The position numbers were made by a program, and so were the translations under genes. From Lepas anatifera (taxonomy: Eukaryota; Arthropoda; Thecostraca; Lepadidae): DNA of 64,000 nt. The stretch lies in NCBI GenBank assembly GCA_034440635.1, contig JAOTON010001681.1:221001-285000 (forward strand). Reading direction: 5' to 3'. How positions within the stretch are numbered: the stretch's first letter is position 1; each line of letters begins with the position of its first letter. A model generated the notes under the pieces. It was given only the letters and a program-made list of their open reading frames with translations. It searched no databases and was not told where the DNA came from. This document shows positions 51,724 through 63,640 of the stretch, one piece after another.

Positions 51724-54590
51724 GGGGCATTCCAGGACAGATCGACCAAGGCTTGACACCACCATATCTAGAAAAAATCTGAAACTTTGTATCCGGGGTA
51801 GTTTTGGGCCAGAAACACGCCTGTGAGAATCTTAGCCCCCTCCGATCAACGGTGACCGAGTTATAGCCCGAGGCATTTTCGGGAGGTCACCCTGTAGACT
51901 CATCTTTGATGCTTCATAACTCAAAAATGCATAGCCTGATTAACAAGTTTTGTATATCATTGAACTTGTCTTGAACTATACTTCATTTTGAAAAAGAAAA
52001 TTTCAAAATTTGAAAATTTTTGACTTTTAATTTGTTTGACCTTTTCTTTTTTGACCTAGCTTGACCTTTTCGCAGTTGAAATTGCCATTTTAGACACCTC
52101 AAAAATTTTGATTCATAAAATATCTTTCGATAGAAAAAATATAAAAAATGCGTTCTTGCTATAAGTTCCAAATATTTAGCAACTAAGGTAGGTATGCAGA
52201 CGGTTTTTTACCACTGCGGTAGTACAGCCTTATGTTTAACACCGCAAACAAAGCGATTGCTTTTGTAATCGGTTGCTTGCAATCATATGACATTGTTTTT
52301 ACGAAATTTTCATCGTGCAAGTGTCAAAATATATGAGAATTAACACGCGCCCACACAAGGGGGTGGCAACCGGCCTCTTCAGGTTTCCACAGGTAGTAAA
52401 AAACACCTTCGCGCATCGCCACCGTACTTCATGTACCTCTAACTCGAAATTTTTGCAGCTTCTGGCAAAATTTTAGGTCTGAGTCATACCAGGTCAAACC
52501 GCCAACCCAGGTCCCAATAGACCTAACCTCGAAAAAACTTTGGGAAGTACATCAATAATATCAAATTTAGCCTATCGTGGTTAGATTCAAATTTAGTAAG
52601 GTCGCCGAGCAAGATAATTTTGCGTAGCAGGATTTCTATGTCGATAACCAGGAGTAGGGTCAGGGTCATGATCTTTCCATTAGAAATGCATGGGGCAATT
52701 GGTAAATTTTGATAACTTGAGAGAATTGAGAATTGTCGAGAATTGCAATGGAGGTTTTATTTTTACGTTGTCGTGTCTGGCTTGCCACTGCAGTTTAATT
52801 AATTTTCTTTTTACCATACAGACCTAAGCCTGGCTCTAGGTCAAAGCAGGTTAATTTTGGCATTTGACTAGGCAATATTATAAGATACATAATCCGTTTG
52901 GGCTCAACAAGAGTGTTCCAATGGTGCTGAACATTTCTTTCTACGGCTCTCCTCTGTCAACTATTATGCCACAAAATTTAGGTTTTCACTTAGTTCCTGT
53001 AAGAAATACTGTGACCTCGAGCAACCTCAAAGGTGACACGGCCAAACGATTGTATGTAACATATTCGGCAGTGATTAAAACTGGCTGTTTAGCGGCATCA
53101 CTCCCAGTGCACTGTGTAATTATTCATCTGGGATTCGGGGATCCGTGTCAGCTATGAAATGATCACGTTGTAAAAATATCATGAGGCAGCCTGTTCAAGT
53201 GACCAAGTCGAATGCGTTACAATTTCAGGACATTTTTCGCATATATGAGCAGATTCAAATTACTTTTTGGGAATGAAAGCCTTTCAGACACGTTTATTTA
53301 CATTGCATGAATCCTCTCAAACGTATGCTGTGCTGCACTGGGTCACCTTGTATCGATACTATTTTTCCATCTCGGGGGACGATGTAATTGTGTAAGTTAG
53401 TCGTGCTCATAGGATAAGTTATAATTGTTTGAATTATGGATAAACTCGTGACATCTTTGAAAATTTTCCTTTAAGGCTGAAAGGTCCATTATTAATAATT
53501 TAATTTGCCCTCGTCTCCCTCGAAACAATGGATCCCTTTCTATCACTTTTAATGGCTGTGATTTTTATTTTTATAAATATTGTCCAAGGTGTTTCCAGTT
53601 CAGTTTTAGGAGTAGGTGTCTCACTAGAGTCATCAAGGGACTTTTTACGGAGACCCTGACCCCACCACCCAAACGAGCAACTCCCACGATGAAGTGTTAA
53701 TCAATGAACCAAAGTTGAAAGTCCCACAAGGCATAACGGCGACCGTCTACCTCAGGTCACCCCCCCCCACCAGTCAGTTGCCAGCTGGCCTTCAGTATTT
53801 ACGGTACCTACCACCTCCCAGTTGACCTAAATTATTTTCCAGAAATTGAAAAATGTTGTGTTAGAGATAGATGGAGTACGGTGGCGCTGCGCTAAGGTGT
53901 TTTTTTTTACTACCTGTAGAGACCTGAGGAGGCCGGTTGCCCACCCCTCGGGTTGGCGCGTGTTAATTGTCATAAATTCTGACACTTGCACGACGAAAAT
54001 TTCGTAAAGACAAAGTAATATGATTGCCAGCAACCGATTACAAAAACAATCACTGTGTTTGCCGCGTTAAACATAAGGCTGTACTACCGCAGTGGTAAAA
54101 AACTGTCTACATACCTACCTTAGGTGCTTAAATATTTGGAACTTATAGCAAGAACGCATTTTTTATTTTTTCTATCGAAAGATATTTTATGAATCAAAAT
54201 TTTTGAGGTGTCTAAAATGGCAATTTCAACTGCGAAAAGGTCAAGCTAGGTCAAAAAGAAAAGGTCTAACAAATTAAAAGTGAAAAATTTCCAAATTTTG
54301 AAATTTTCTTTTTCAAAATAAAGTATAGTTCAAGACGAGTTCAATGATATACAAAACTTGTTAATCAGACTATGTGTTTTTGAGTTATGAAGCATCAAAG
54401 ATGAGTCTACAAGGTGACCTCCCGAAAATGCCTCGGGCTATAACTCGGTCACCGTTGGTCTGAGGGGGCTAAGATTCTCACAGGCGTGTTTCTGGCCCAA
54501 AACTACCCCGGAGACAAAGTTTCAGATTTTTTCTAGACATGGTGGTGTCAAATTGAAATATTTTTGGTCGTTTTGTCCTGGAATGCCCCC
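51724..54590. mobile_element. 2.9-kb foldback with ~750-bp inverted arms
   Basis: The arms 51724-52480 and 53825-54590 are inverse copies (outermost GGGGCATTCCAGGACA; inner blocks GGCTGTACTACCGCAGTGGT, CGATTACAAAAACAATC and CCACCGTACT). Identity is about 85-90% by eye with small indels. The arms contain TGACCT motifs as well. A 1.35-kb centre separates them. No transposase is encoded. Confidence 0.8.
52344..53962. mobile_element. TTAA-flanked AGGTCA-rich element, copy F (1619 bp), inside the foldback
   Basis: TTAA flanks at 52340-52343 and 53963-53966. Ends are CACGCGCCCACACAAGGGGG and, inverted, CACGCGCCAACCCGAGGGG, followed by the shared GGCAACCGGCCT. Left-interior blocks (CAAAATTTTAGGTCTGAGTC, CAGGTCAAACCG and GGTCATGATCTTTCCATTAG) parallel copies B, C and E. 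It lies at the exact centre of the foldback, so the foldback symmetry runs through its termini. Confidence 0.65.
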
Positions 54591-54647
54591 TTTCTAAAAA
54601 AAAATAGCATCGGCTGTTTTCAAACAAATGTCTCGCACTTTCAGAGA

Positions 54648-54872
54648 ATGCCTCGTTTTCAACCACGCACCACGGAACGCGGGACTCGACTGGCGAGAGT
54701 CCATGAAACAGAAGTGAAAGCCAAAGATGCAGAAGTGTTTGCATTAGGATTTGTTATGGTACAAATAAATCATCGAAATTTACACGGCTTTAACATAGAA
54801 CAATTGACCCCCGGTGCTGTTACAATTTCCCCTCACTTGGGGTCGATTGTAACAGCTGAAGTAAATTTTTAG
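54648..54872 (+). pseudogene. Possible N-terminus of a pogo/Tigger-like transposase
   Basis: The frame from 54648 starts MPRFQPRTTERGTR, which recalls the MPR-Y-RKT-RG start of Tigger/CENP-B-type helix-turn-helix transposases. The rest of the frame does not continue the family, and the ATG is immediately beyond the foldback, between the two sets of GGGGTCAA-type motifs. It is a weak call; a chance open frame is possible. Confidence 0.25.
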
Positions 54873-54989
54873 AAGTGAAATTTTGACCCTTAATCTTTTT
54901 TATTTTGAAATCTTTTTACGTCTGTCACATTGACAAATCTTCAAAGTTGATGAAAACGTAATTATAAGAGCTCTAACTCAAAACAAAAA

Positions 54990-55072
54990 TACCCCAAAAC
55001 AAAAACTAAAAAATTTTTTAAAAAAAAACCCCCCCCCCCCCCCTTAAAAATTTAAAAAAAAAAAAAAAAAAT
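54990..55072. repeat. Homopolymer block (A and C runs)
   Basis: Runs of A, then about 15 C, then about 18 A. It may be a simple repeat tail or a base-calling/assembly artefact. Confidence 0.7.
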
Positions 55073-55680
55073 TATAGCATGGTACCAGTTTAGCCTAATA
55101 TACTAAGACAATTGTAGAGGTTATGCTATCCACGTAGTTTCAAACAATGTTAACCATAAACGCCTACAGTTGGTGGTTATTTTTCCCTAAAAAATAACAA
55201 ACTGTACGCTGTCGTGGTTTCTTCATGTGCTTTGTATTATTTTCACGGCAGCATTTATGCTACTATTCTTTTGCAAATAGTTTGTTCTTTGTAGTGAAAT
55301 GACTGCTCTGAATTTTTTCCCGACTCTCTCATGCATTAACAATGCACGTCGATGTTTTTGAGCTGTATGTAGGTAGTTATTATCCGAGGATGCCCAAACC
55401 GTCCCTCACCACTCTGCAAAATTGAAATATTACAGGTATTAATGGGATATTGCTGGGAAAAGTCTTCGGAAAATGTTCTGGCCTAGAGATATTTGCGATT
55501 AGGAGCAATGGTAGCTGGAGATGGGGACGGACATTGAAACAAAAGACGAAATTGGAACAAGGAATGAGGCTACTTGCATGATATAAAAAATAGGTAATTG
55601 TGCTGTGACTTTTTCAGCATGTTCTATGAGAAAAATTGTATAAGAAGAGATAGCTGCCGGCACTCAGAAAGCTAACCATC
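55073..55680. other. Gene-free stretch, nothing recognised
   Basis: AT-rich DNA with no recognisable repeat or reading frame. Confidence 0.4.
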
Positions 55681-55900
55681 AGGGGCCGGGGTGACTAAGT
55701 GACTACTTCGTTGCCCATCTTCAGATCGGATTGCATGGATTAACGTGGGTTCAATCCCCACGGCGGGAAACCGTCTTCCGTGTCCGATCTGACCCGGTGG
55801 AGAGGATCCTTAAACACCCACGCCAATACTCCCTGTAATTGGGCAAGTGTTCCTGTTGGGAGTGGCCCTAATGAAATAAATAAAATAAAATCAGCAAAAT
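55681..55900 (+). mobile_element. tRNA-derived SINE, plus strand
   Basis: The head contains GGTGACTAAGTGACT (A-box-like) and, about 50 nt later, GTGGGTTCAATCCCCACGGC, a good B box with the T-arm stem GTGGG/CCCAC. A body of about 120 nt with GTCCGATCTGACCC follows, and the tail is (AAATA)n-type, ATGAAATAAATAAAATAAAA. This is the standard layout of a pol III SINE. Confidence 0.75.
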
Positions 55901-55977
55901 GTGTGTCTCATTTCCAGTAAAATTTGATTTGCCTGTACCCATGTACCCAAGGTGGTAGAGGATTTCTCATCTCTCAA

Positions 55978-56320
55978 CCCTCGTCAGGGGGAAGGGTAGT
56001 GTTTGAACATCCCTTCGGGTTTTCCCGATGGCACCAGAAAGCCCCAGTGCGAAACGCGGCTGTACTTAATCATGATTGATTACGCAACTTTTCTCAGAAT
56101 TGAAAGTTCATGTTATCTCAGGTCAGATCACCAGGCCAAAGCAAGTGACTTCATCTCCAAAGCTCCAAATGACACCAGTGAAAAGAGGTTTAATGATCTA
56201 CTGATCTAAATTATTCTTATCACATAATAGGCCCGCCGAGAACAACAGGTTGTGATAATGATAGCAGGTTTTGATATCGATAAACTGGGCTCAGGTGCAG
56301 TCTCCGGCAGATGAGATTGT
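55978..56320 (+). mobile_element. TTAA-type AGGTCA-rich element, copy E (truncated)
   Basis: Begins CCCTCGTCAGGGGGAAGGG after TCAA (a decayed TTAA) and shows GTGTTTGAACAT at the hairpin position. It then follows copy C: GGTTTTCCCGATGGCACCAG, TGATTGATTACGCAACTTT and CTCAGGTCAGATCACCAGG. Homology fades near 56320 and no right end was found. Confidence 0.65.
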
Positions 56321-56933
56321 TATGACCAGGCTCGGCTGGTTTTGGCCGAGTATCTCGGAACCTGTACTTCTTGTTTCGCAGAGGGACTCATAATTTGTAT
56401 TTTTAAGAGCTTTCTCATGGTCCCCATTATTTCTTAATCAGACACGGGTGTGAGAAAATACTGCACAACAGATTTTGCTGTTTTCTGACGGGGTAGTCTC
56501 CAGCTGACTGACCAGGGCATCTGGTAATCCCTGACCCTTCGCTCGACTGACACGCATACCTGGGTCACGTGATTACTGCGTGCTTAGAGTCGGCAGGTGC
56601 AAGGTCCCACGGATCGAGTTCCGTGAGTCACAGGGCGCACAGTGTTGTGAACTGAGAGAATCCGCACGATGTGAGGCGGCCTAGCCTCAGGCGCTCTGGC
56701 CAGTAACCGGCCTGCTCTTGACAGTGCGCTCATGGTGCCTGGGCAAGGGAGTTATGGGGCTGGACATGGCTGAGTTTTCATCCTAATGGACTAAACCAAT
56801 GTGTGTACTCCTGTTCCAGTCTAAAGTCTCAAAATGTATGCCAAAGTTCAAAACCGGAGGACCATTGAAAAACTTCACTCAATGCTTGAGATCTATTTTT
56901 GAGTTAAGAGCAAAACAGTGAAGAGCAGCACAG
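56321..56933. other. Gene-free stretch, nothing recognised
   Basis: Mixed DNA after the truncated copy E; no support for a gene or an RNA. Confidence 0.4.
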
Positions 56934-57240
56934 CAGAGTTAGCCACCGAGGCTAACGATGGGGTTGACCACAATGCCAGATCCCCAGGAGTGATCAGCAC
57001 TCAGGTGCTGGGACGACGTGAGGCCGTGATCAGCACGCGCCCACTGTCCACCGACCACTGTCGAGTGAGCAAGTCAGCAAAAGCGACACAGTAGGGTTAG
57101 CCGACGAGGCTAACAATGGGGTTGGCCACAATGTCATATCCCCGTGAGTGATCAGCACTCAGATGCTGGGACGACGTGAGCCCGCGATCCGCACGCGCCC
57201 ACTGTCCACGGATCACTGTCCATGCCTCCGTCATGAGGCG
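56934..57240. repeat. Tandem duplication, ~157-bp unit
   Basis: GTTAGCCACCGAGGCTAAC (56938) recurs as GTTAGCCGACGAGGCTAAC (57095). The following TGATCAGCACTCA(G)GTGCTGG and CGCACGCGCCCACTGTCCAC blocks also recur. There are two units. Each unit start has the hairpin GTTAGCC/GGCTAAC. Confidence 0.8.
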
Positions 57241-57654
57241 TGGACGACGCAGGACTACCGTCACCACATGGTGCATAGCTCATGCTCCAAGACCCAAAAA
57301 GGCAAGCTCACAGAGAGCAAACACGTAAACCGAAATTCATGAGAATAATGTAAAAAATCGGAAACATAAATCCATAAACAAATAACAATGATTCATAGAA
57401 ACACTACCCAAAAATGTAAAGTAACAGACCAGGTTTTAGACAAAAGAAATGGCGGCCCCATACCCACACCGTCCGCACATCTGCCGCCCAGATGTGCTCC
57501 CGAGAGCCTCGCAGTGGACCGGCGTAGCAGGGCGGGGGCAGCTGAAGGCAGAAAATGAACTAAGGCACTTATGCTATAAGAAAACGTTCCAGAAGACTAA
57601 ATATTTACAAACTAAGATTTTGTTCCGCACTACTCCCTTAAGGCTCACAGCGAC

Positions 57655-57843
57655 ACATTGGCGGATCCAGAAGCAACTTTTGGAGGGGCCAAACCAACAT
57701 TTAGGGGCTAAATTGAAAAAAAATCGCAAAAACATAGTATTTTTACAAAAAACTGCTGAAATTTTGTTCCTGGGGAGGAAAAAATATATTTTAGGCTTTG
57801 GAGGGGGCTACGGCCCTTTTGCCCCCCCCAGATCCGCCAGTGC
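57655..57843. mobile_element. Short MITE, ~190 bp
   Basis: The left end CATTGGCGGATCCAGAAGCA and the right end CCCCCAGATCCGCCAGTG are inverse to each other and match the 146-bp element at 17272. The interior is non-coding, although a chance open frame crosses it. Confidence 0.65.
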
Positions 57844-58010
57844 AGCTACATTCCTGAAATATGCATTAGGTTGGATGAGGGTTCGCAAGGGTTTGACAAG
57901 GTTCCTAGCGGCGGGACTGGCGCTGTATAAGGCGGTTCCAATTGATTGTATTAGAACTAGAGCTAGTCAGATGCCATGGGTTGGCAATAGGGAAGAGCCA
58001 ATCATCTTAA

Positions 58011-58816
58011 CCCGCCACCGCCTTGGCCCTTTTCGTACCCACCACCGTCTGGGGTTCAATCGAATCCCGCCACGATTTCGGGAACCCAAGATGATACGGA
58101 AAAAATTCGGAACGTATTAAACGTGCCCTATCTTGTTCTACTGTTATAGCAGGAAAAAATTATATCCGTTGATCCATAACGTCACAGGGGGCCAGAAGGC
58201 GTCAAGTATAGGCCGATTCAGCAGGTCCGTTATAACGATGCGGCTTGAAACAGGGCTAAAAGCAAAGAAAATGCATCCATTCCGGGGCTCACATCATAAG
58301 TGGCAGGGTCTTTTTAGGACACATATAGTGACCTTGTCAACGCTAAGTTCTTTGCAATTAAAGTCCTTCACCATATAGGGCGCTATATCAAATTCTCTAA
58401 TGCATTTTGCCGTTCAGGAGTTCTAGATGCAAACAAATTAGAAACCGTGACATTTGCTGACACCAGGTGACCTTGTTAGTGACTTAAGCCCATAATAAAC
58501 GACGTTGCCGCGATTGGTTTTTCCAAGAGCTTTTGATGTGAAACTCGATCTCGCTCTTGTAGGAGCCGAGCTACCTCCTGGTTTTGTCAGCCTAACTACG
58601 GAAAAACGCAATCACCTTACGCGGATTTACAAATGGCATCACAGATCGTTGACTTATCCTAATCTGCTACGTGATTATTTTTCGGCCGTAAGTTGTGAAA
58701 CTGATTACCAGACAAGAATGCAAAGTGACGAGTCTCATTCAAACTGGCTCGGACTCATTCGCAAAAAACTGGGGGGGTGGGGAGAGGGGTCTGATGGAAT
58801 TCCCACACGCGAAGGG
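58011..58816. mobile_element. TTAA-type AGGTCA-family element, copy I (806 bp)
   Basis: TTAA flanks both ends (58007-58010 and 58817-58820); termini are CCCGCCACCGCCTTGGCCC and ACACGCGAAGGG. The interior has fewer half-sites (TAGTGACCTTGTCAA and CAGGTGACCTTGTTAG) but the right half parallels copy B (TGGTGACCTTG, then AGAGCTTT). The terminal inverted repeat is weak, so this is the least certain full-length member. Confidence 0.5.
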
Positions 58817-58820
58817 TTAA

Positions 58821-60242
58821 AGCGGCAAGGCCAAGATGATGAAATGTCAAATGTGTGACCGTCACACTTTCCTCCATATGTTCAGCTTAGCTTATCGGTA
58901 AAATAACCGAAGGAACGTTTGGCAAGTTTCAATCCATGTTTAATCAAGTATTGCAGATATTTAGGTATGTGATTGTTAATCAGGGCCAATGGATGAGAAA
59001 ATAGCAAGCTGTTTGTTTTGCTACAATTCATGCTAGCCACATCGCTACACTGAAAAAAAGTACGCCAGAAAGCGGATTTTATCTACGGTTCCAAAATCCA
59101 CTCTTCTTTCAGCGAATATTTTACACCCAATATCAACGCAAAATGACATGAAACAGGAATAATAAAACCCCAACCCGTGGGTCGTGAAAATATCAACTAA
59201 CAAAAAGTACACCATTTTCAGGATTCTTTCTACGGTGCCAAAATCCACTCCTCTTTCCGGCATTATTCCACAACCTATTTTACACCGGTGTAATGCAAAA
59301 ATGCATGTGTTTTGAGGGAATATTCCTACACCACTGGAGTAAAATGATTATCAGACAAATCGGAACAGTGTAAACTAGAATTGGGGGAGTAAAAATATAT
59401 TAAAATGTGAAATTTCCGGCGTAGAAAAATCTTTGCAAGGTGCAGAATGAACCCGCGTTCAATATTCCATTGCTGCTGAAAAGAAACAAGGATTAAAAAA
59501 TAACCCAGTTTATTCTCATTAGGCACTTAAGATTAGTTTACTCTGATAACAATGATTAATATACACTTTGATGAACATACACTCCAACGGAGAGTTTAAA
59601 TCACTTGTACTTATAATCACTTCCAATCATCTAAGTACCTCTAATTAGCACTTTAATCTTGAACCATATTGAAATTGACTATCAATCACTACAATAATTT
59701 CGTTTGTCTTTGCACAGACATGGCTTAGGCTTACAACTTTCGCCATGCCATAGGATTCGCTGGTTTTGCTCCTCGCAACGTTTCCTGTTGTATCATTCAT
59801 TAACACCAGACAATCACCACCCATCACCGAAGATCACTTCTTTGAGGCGCAGCACACTTTTTGAGGGGGATCACGAATCCCCTGAAAGGTCGATGGCGCC
59901 CCTTGAAATATAGTTTTCATACCTTTGCCAAGAAACGAGATTTGTTTCCTCGCAATGGGATCTGGTGGCTCCTGGCAGGTTTTGGAGCCCACAGGAAGCC
60001 GGTTTTCCCCCAAAATCGGAGCCCCTGGTCCGGATACAGTTACCCTGTGGGTCTATAGGGCTAACCCCGCCACCCCTCTCCGCTGCTGTCGGAGATGAGG
60101 AGACCGGCTCCCCACCTTTGGCTTGTAATATCATCGAAAAAGCCTAATCCTAGTGGCCATAAACCCTTATGACAGACCCTGCCCTACCCCCCACCCACTG
60201 TGGATCTTGCCCCACACGTGAAGCTCTGTAGCCCTTAAGTAG

Positions 60243-60245
<3 letters not shown>
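58821..60245. other. Gene-free stretch with a small tandem duplication
   Basis: At 59060-59290, CTACGGTTCCAAAATCCACT and CTACGGTGCCAAAATCCACT recur about 154 bp apart, together with TTTTACACC. 59870-59905 carries the AAAGGTCGATGGCGCCCC debris seen at 16255. Nothing else recognised. Confidence 0.4.
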
Positions 60246-60246
<1 letters not shown>

Positions 60247-60305
<59 letters not shown>

Positions 60306-60417
60306 ATAGTTCGGCAATATGTTCTCTTTGAGGCAATGACAGTTAAATTTTATTACTCCAAAGAAAAATATCCAAGGGCGCGAGTGCTATACAATTTAAC
60401 TGTCATTGCCTCAAAGA

Positions 60418-60461
<44 letters not shown>

Positions 60462-60470
60462 ATATATATA
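60247..60470. repeat. TA microsatellites flanking a perfect hairpin
   Basis: (TA)n tracts at 60247-60301 and 60420-60470 enclose a perfect 26-bp inverted repeat: CTCTTTGAGGCAATGACAGT at 60324 and its inverse ending at 60418, with a 43-nt loop. The hairpin may be a small MITE inserted in the TA tract, or a fold produced at an unstable locus. Confidence 0.85.
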
Positions 60471-61969
60471 GCCACAGGGCGTTGCCACTGGGGACCTGGG
60501 GAAGGACTGGGCCCCCTCTTTTGGAGAGAAAGTGAGAAGGACGCTAGCTCTTTTGGCCGAAAATAGCATTGAATATGCAGGGTCTAACTGATGTAGGTAG
60601 TGTTTTATCACCATCCCCCCCACTCGAACATCTAGGGCGACGCCAATGGCGGGGCGGGGGCCCGGCTGCAGTCACAGGGGGCCCGGGTAAAACACAGGGG
60701 GAATGCTCTGCAATTGCTGAGAATGGGGGCTTGGCTTCGGCAGTGGGTCAGGGGTAAATTCTGAGAGGTCCAGTCGCACACTCAGAGGCTCTAAGTGGAC
60801 TACAAGGGACCCGGGTACGCTACATTTGAGTGGAATTTTGAAGGCAATTTGCGGGGCTGGGGTACAGCCGTAGCCGCCGGGCCCCTTTGCGAGGGGGGGC
60901 AGTGGCTGTGGCGAGGGGCGTTTCTTTTTCATTGCTTAAGGTGAGCCCAAGGCAAGGGCGATCGCCTTATCGCCCCCCCTCATTTGGACTCGTACCTGGT
61001 GCTGGCATTGGTGAAATGTCGTATTTTTTCATCGATAAGTCCGCCATATTGAACTTATGATCTGTATACTGACCTCGATTTATAAACAACTGGCAGGGGC
61101 GCAGCCAGAGCTTTGGTATGGGGGGCACACCAACTTTGAAGGGCACCCCGGGAAAAAAGGGCACTTTTTAACGTAACCTAAAAAACTTACTATATCTTTG
61201 TTTATATCATTTTTTGGGCATCTTTGGCTCAATAAAAATGCAAATAAATCATTGACGGAGAAGGAAAACTCTATTAAAACCGAAAAAGAAAAAAATCATC
61301 AAAATGACATGGAAGTAGCCGAAACACGACTGTTTTGGATATATTTAAGGGCAAATCAGTCAACTCATGCAAGTACTTAACATCAGAGAAATCAGCGGAG
61401 CACGTGATATCTGTTACCATGTGCAAGGGAGTCGAAAATTTATTTGTTATGCCCATTGGTTTTGTCGTAACGAGTGAGCCCTGGCTGAACGCGGATAAAA
61501 TTTCTTGCCTCCCACAATCGCCGTGGGACGAGGAGTGGCATAGTGTCTTTGGAAGAACATAATTTTTGCTGCCGGAATAATTTGGGAGATACCTTTTGAA
61601 CGCGCTTATTAAGTTCCACATTCTCAAGGATCGGTCCCAGTTAAGAGTAAAGAAGAGGTGAATGGGGTGGTTTGGATGGGGATGGTGGGACAGGGCTGAA
61701 AATTTTGAAAACTAGTTCTTCATTTAAATTAATTAATAGAAATCCTGGTTTAGGGGACTGTCCTCTGAACTGAGGGGCACATGCCTTGTTATCATCACTT
61801 CCCAGAATCCACCAGTATAATAAGTAATTTATATAACCAGGGGTGCCTAGGCATCACAAGCCGTTTTAGAGATTCCTCATTCCTCGTTAGCTCCGTTTTA
61901 CAAGAGGAGTTTCCATCGTGTTCTTATTCCCCATCTATCCCAGGGACTAGACTAGCTCATTGGCATTAT
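60471..61969. other. Gene-free stretch with a mobile-element end at 61094
   Basis: CAGGGGCGCAGCCAGAG at 61094 is inverse to CTGGCTGCACCCCTG at 63903-63917, with GGGCACCCCGG repeated near both. The rest shows short open frames without recognisable domains. Confidence 0.4.
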
Positions 61970-63640
61970 AGATGAGGTCATCAGACTAACTCAATGGGCC
62001 ACAGATAGGCTCATAGGGCTTTAAACCAGTTCAAGAAGCCCCAGAACAGTTTAAGGCGCCAGTTCACCTCAGGGGGCCTCAAGCCAACATTAGGGGCTCT
62101 CACAAGCTCAGCGCCCAGACCAGCTCAGGGTACCCTCAGAACCCAGATCCGCTCTTGGGCCCCAGATAGGCTCTTGGAGCCCCAGATCAGTTCAGGGGCC
62201 TCAAGTCAGATCAGGGGGCAAGATCAAGTCAGGGGCACCAAATCAGCTCAGTGATCCCTAACCAGCTTGGGGCCCAATCAGTTCAGGAGCCCCAGAGCTG
62301 CTCAGGGGACACCAGATCGCCCCATAGGGCACCAGATCAGCTTCGGGGACAAACAATCAGATCAGTGGTCCCCGAGCAGCTCGGGCCCCAGATCAGCTCG
62401 GGAATACCAGATCAAGTCAGGAGGCACTTAATCAGCTCAGGAACCCCATACCATCTCATGGGCCCTCACCAGCCCCTGTGGGCCCAGCTCAGCTCAGGGC
62501 CTGGGAGCTGCTCAGGAAATCACGTAATCAACCCAGGAGGCCCAGGTCAGCTTACAGGGCACCGCATTAGCCATGGAGCACCAGACTAGCTCAGAGGGAA
62601 TCAGATGGGCTCAGGAGACACAATGATGACTCAGGAGGCACCAGATCGACTCAGGGGGTATTAGTTAAGTTCAGGGGCAGTATATCTGCTCGAGGTGCAC
62701 CAGATCGATCAGCTCAGGGGGCAAGTTCAAGTCAGGGGCACTAAATCAGCTCAGGGATCCCTCACCAGCTCGGGGCCCAATCAGTTCAAAAGCCCCAGAG
62801 CTGTTCATCAGGGGACACCAGATGCCCATAGGGCACCAGATCAGCTTCGGGTACAAAGAATCAGATCAGTGGTCCCCGGCCAGCTCGGGAATACCAGATC
62901 AAGTCAAGAGGCACTTAATCAGCTCAGGAGCCCCATACCATCTCAGGGGCCCTCATCAGCCTCTGTGGGCCCACCTCAGCTCAGGACTTTAGAGCTGCTC
63001 ATGAAATCACGTAAGGAGCCCCAGGTCAGCTGAAAGGGCACCAGATTAGCTCAGGGGGCACCAGTCTAGCTCAGAGGGCATCAGATGGACTCAGGAGGCA
63101 CCAGATCAAATCAGGGGCATTAGTGCAGCTCAGGTGGCATCAGATCGATCCGCTCGCGGGCCCAGATCAGCTCCCAGCCCCCAGGCTATGGCAGGGGCCT
63201 AAATCAGCTCAGAGAGCAACATAACAGCTCAGGGAACACAAGATGGGCTCAGGGCCCACCAAACCAGCTCAGAGGGCACCAGACCATCTAAGGAGACATT
63301 AATAATCAGCTATCAGCTGAGGGAGCACCTAGTCAGCTGAAGAGGCACCATATTGACTTAGGATACAGTAGATCAACTTGGGGAGGCATGAGATCAGCTC
63401 GGGGGCACGAATCAGCTCCAGGGGCACTATATTAGGGAATCATGCAAGCTCGGAGGCATTAGACTAACTCAGAGGGCATTATATAGGTTCAGGAGGCACA
63501 ATTATTTGCTCAGTGGGGCACTCGATTTACTCAGGGGCACCAGATCAGCTTAGAGGGCAAGTAATCAGCTCAAGGGGCCAAGACCAGCTGAGAGGCCACG
63601 AGATGAGCTCAAGGGGAACCAGATTAGCTTCACCCGTACA
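61970..63640. repeat. CTCAG-type array, ~20-25 bp degenerate units
   Basis: Dozens of units of the form CCAGATCAGCTCAGGGGGCA with substitutions. A longer duplication is superimposed: the block starting GGGGGCAAGATCAAGTCAGG at 62216 recurs at 62717 with the same order of unit variants for about 330 bp. The array continues from 63918 to the window end, so 63640-63917 is an insertion in it. It is non-coding. Confidence 0.85.

Noticed and set aside
57449..58120. 223-codon open frame
   Set aside because: It crosses a MITE with inverted ends and the terminus of a TTAA-type element; no domain is recognisable.
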